Part shown: one piece after another, positions 5,712 through 7,127 of the stretch
Layout of the letters: the number at the start of each line of letters is the position of its first letter
Position numbering within the stretch: the stretch's first letter is position 1
Assembly (NCBI GenBank): GCA_002329495.1
Contig: DCTH01000157.1
Coordinates: 1-7,127 of the forward strand
Direction of reading: 5' to 3'
Length of the DNA stretch: 7,127 bases
From: Syntrophothermus sp. UBA1445
GTDB lineage: Bacteria > Bacillota > Syntrophomonadia > Syntrophomonadales > DTU052
Made by a program: the position numbers and the translations under genes
The notes under the pieces: model-generated
Database searches by the model: none
What the model was told of the DNA's origin: nothing
The model's input: the letters and a program-made list of their open reading frames with translations, nothing else

Positions 5712-6188
5712 TCAGTCTACCTCAGCTATGAAAACCACATAGTTTTCACCGTATTTTTTGGCACATTTCGGGCAGGTGGTGTACCACATATACTGTTTGC
5801 CAACTCTGAGTCCTCTATCCTGGGCAAGGCGTGCAAAATCCTGGCCCCACGCACCAGTGTTCTTAAAATCACCCTCGTATACCTTACTAAGATACTTACC
5901 TGAGAGAGTAACGTTTTCAGCTCCACTTACTTCCTTATCAACTGCCAGGTAGATATCCATAATCCATTTTGAGGTATGGTCCGACAAACAAAGCCAATCA
6001 GGACACTCTGCGCCGGCTTTCTCCAGTTTACCCATCATACGTGTAATGACCCGGCCGAAATTGAGCGGGATGTAAAAGAAAGTGCGCACCTTATCTTTGA
6101 TGAACTTCTTCTTGTCCCAATCGAAAAGCTTATTATCCCAGGGCCCCGGATCCAATCTCGGACAACACTCCCCATTCTGAGTAGTCAT
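5712..6188 (-). CDS. Conserved protein with a C-terminal CPxCAKKYG motif, sometimes annotated as hydrolase
   Basis: This 158-residue protein belongs to a family I recognise by its pattern: an N-terminal CCPRLDPGPWDNK segment, then VRTFFYIPLNFGRVI, VTLSGKYLSKVYEGDF and a terminal TTCPKCAKKYGENYVV. Family members are often labelled hydrolase, but no hydrolase catalytic triad is visible and I do not assign an enzyme activity. Four cysteines stand out in two pairs (CC at 8-9 and CPKC near residues 139-142). Either pair, or both, could bind a metal, or they may react with a small molecule. ATG follows GGGGAG (6197-6202) with eight bases between. The gene is the first of an operon with the AlkD gene one base downstream, which suggests a shared response to alkylating or other electrophilic stress. 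That link is inference. Confidence 0.8.
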   Translation of the reverse strand: MTTQNGECCPRLDPGPWDNKLFDWDKKKFIKDKVRTFFYIPLNFGRVITRMMGKLEKAGAECPDWLCLSDHTSKWIMDIYLAVDKEVSGAENVTLSGKYLSKVYEGDFKNTGAWGQDFARLAQDRGLRVGKQYMWYTTCPKCAKKYGENYVVFIAEVD

Positions 6189-6273
6189 GGCACCATCTCC
6201 CCTACATATTCCAAAATCTCACAACAGTGGTTAGAGTATTCCCTATTTACTGGCAAAATCCTGCAACTGGAAC

Positions 6274-6303
6274 TTGGATGGCTTGAATTAAAATTAGTAT
6301 AAG
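6274..6303 (+). promoter_or_regulatory. Possible second upstream promoter of the acyl-CoA synthetase gene
   Basis: TTGGAT (6274-6279) and TATAAG (6298-6303) are 18 bases apart, with four and five consensus matches. It lies 45 bases upstream of the better promoter at 6321-6349 and would give a leader of about 105 bases. It could equally be chance in this AT-rich stretch. Confidence 0.3.
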
Positions 6304-6320
6304 CAAAAAGTAAATATTGG

Positions 6321-6349
6321 TTGAACATTATCGAAATTAACCCTAAAAT
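6321..6349 (+). promoter_or_regulatory. Sigma-A promoter of the acyl-CoA synthetase gene
   Basis: TTGAAC (6321-6326) and TAAAAT (6344-6349) are separated by exactly 17 bases, with four and five of six consensus matches. Transcription would start near 6356, giving a leader of about 60 bases ending in the GGGAGG site. The region 6189-6415 is divergent, so this promoter is near that of the CPxC/AlkD operon, which I could not place with confidence. Confidence 0.65.
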
Positions 6350-6415
6350 TTATTCAGGCTTTCTAATCTTTGTCAACTATGGAAACAGGAGTTTTGAAAG
6401 ATGGGAGGATTTGTT

Positions 6416-7127
6416 ATGGAAAGAGTGTGGTACAAATTTTACGATGAAGGGGTTCCTCGTTCGATCAACTATCCCAAGAAGGCTATGAAGGACTACTTTA
6501 ACGAATGGGCCAGCAAAAACCCTGATAAGCCGTATCTTATCTGGGGAGAGAACAGGCTCAGCTACGGCCAGTCCAATTCAATCATCCGCAAGCTAGCCAC
6601 AGCTATTATGGGATCAGGTTACAGGAAGGGTGATCGAATCGCATTAATGTCCACCAACCTTCCCGAATACGTGTTGCTTTTGCAAGCCTGCTATAAAATT
6701 GGGGCTTGTATTGTTCCTACCAATCCCATGTATACCATTCCTGAGCTAACCCATCAATTCAAAGATAGTGGCTGTACCATTGTATTTGTTGAGGATCGCT
6801 TTGCCGACAAAGTACAGGAAATCATAAAAAACGCTACGACCGCTGTTCAAAAGATGGTGGTCATTAATACTCCTGCCGGCTCTAAACTTGAAGCAGCACC
6901 CTACATCATTTCTTACAACGATCTTCTTGAGCAAGGCAAAGATCAGGAACCAGACATAGAAGTGGAATCTGGCGACCTGGCTATGCTTCAGTACACCGGC
7001 GGAACGACGGGTGTATCCAAGGGATGCATGCTAAGTAACGCCAACCTTGAAGCTATTGCCTGGCAGGACACTGTCTGGTTTAGCCCACCTTTTGAAAAAC
7101 CGGAAGATATGATAGTTATGGCTGCAA
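6416..7127 (+). CDS. Long-chain acyl-CoA synthetase, AMP-forming (partial, runs off the window)
   Basis: The first 237 residues of an AMP-binding acyl-CoA synthetase are visible; the gene continues past the edge, and a full member would be about 500-560 residues. Such enzymes activate fatty or other carboxylic acids to acyl-CoA through an acyl-adenylate, at the cytoplasmic side of the membrane. The ATP-binding A3 loop is intact: YTGGTTGVSKG at residues 193-203. Other family segments are YLIWGENRLSYGQ (40-52), KGDRIALMSTN and the ACYKIGACIVPTNPMY stretch (about residues 90-105). The ATG follows GGGAGG (6403-6408) by seven bases and has its own promoter at 6321. The substrate is not determined because the acyl-pocket residues lie beyond the window. 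It fits the fatty-acid theme with the dehydrogenase at 189-1118 but is a separate unit. Confidence 0.92.
   Translation, partial: MERVWYKFYDEGVPRSINYPKKAMKDYFNEWASKNPDKPYLIWGENRLSYGQSNSIIRKLATAIMGSGYRKGDRIALMSTNLPEYVLLLQACYKIGACIVPTNPMYTIPELTHQFKDSGCTIVFVEDRFADKVQEIIKNATTAVQKMVVINTPAGSKLEAAPYIISYNDLLEQGKDQEPDIEVESGDLAMLQYTGGTTGVSKGCMLSNANLEAIAWQDTVWFSPPFEKPEDMIVMAA

Overview
The window looks like chromosomal DNA of an anaerobic, spore-forming-type Firmicute, perhaps of the Desulfotomaculum/Pelotomaculum/Syntrophomonas kind. The reasons are strong AGGAGG ribosome binding sites, a DUF1659-DUF2922-YvrJ small-protein cluster of the type found in that phylum, an AlkD-type glycosylase, and fatty-acid CoA genes at both ends. 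The genus is inferred; only the phylum-level signal is reasonably firm.

Layout. At 189-1118 (minus) lies a 3-hydroxyacyl-CoA dehydrogenase with a terminator hairpin behind it at 72-98. A 330-base gap leads to a plus-strand orphan gene (1452-2543) that resembles a gluzincin metallopeptidase whose catalytic Glu has become Gln. Next, an extended -10 promoter at 2753-2761 drives a PilZ (c-di-GMP receptor-like) gene. Its frame closes at 3312, but a PAS-like domain continues in the +1 frame to 3619, and removing one T from a four-T run would join the two. After a strong terminator (3768-3800) comes the cluster DUF1659 (3905-4135), DUF2922 (4179-4400), hairpin/terminator (4408-4460), YvrJ (4535-4687). 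YvrJ is bracketed by a 10-bp inverted repeat that looks REP-like.

A minus-strand two-gene operon follows: a conserved protein of unknown function with a C-terminal CPxC motif (5712-6188) and, one base downstream, an AlkD-family DNA alkylation repair gene (5003-5710). A hairpin at 4787-4808 probably terminates it. The last gene (6416 to the edge) is a plus-strand AMP-forming acyl-CoA synthetase, cut by the window end, with a clear sigma-A promoter (TTGAAC-N17-TAAAAT).

How they work together. The terminal acyl-CoA synthetase and the 3-hydroxyacyl-CoA dehydrogenase fit fatty-acid or related CoA-ester metabolism but are not in one operon. The small-protein cluster is the least understood part of the window. 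The PilZ-PAS locus and the peptidase-like orphan look like genes that are decaying or have changed role.
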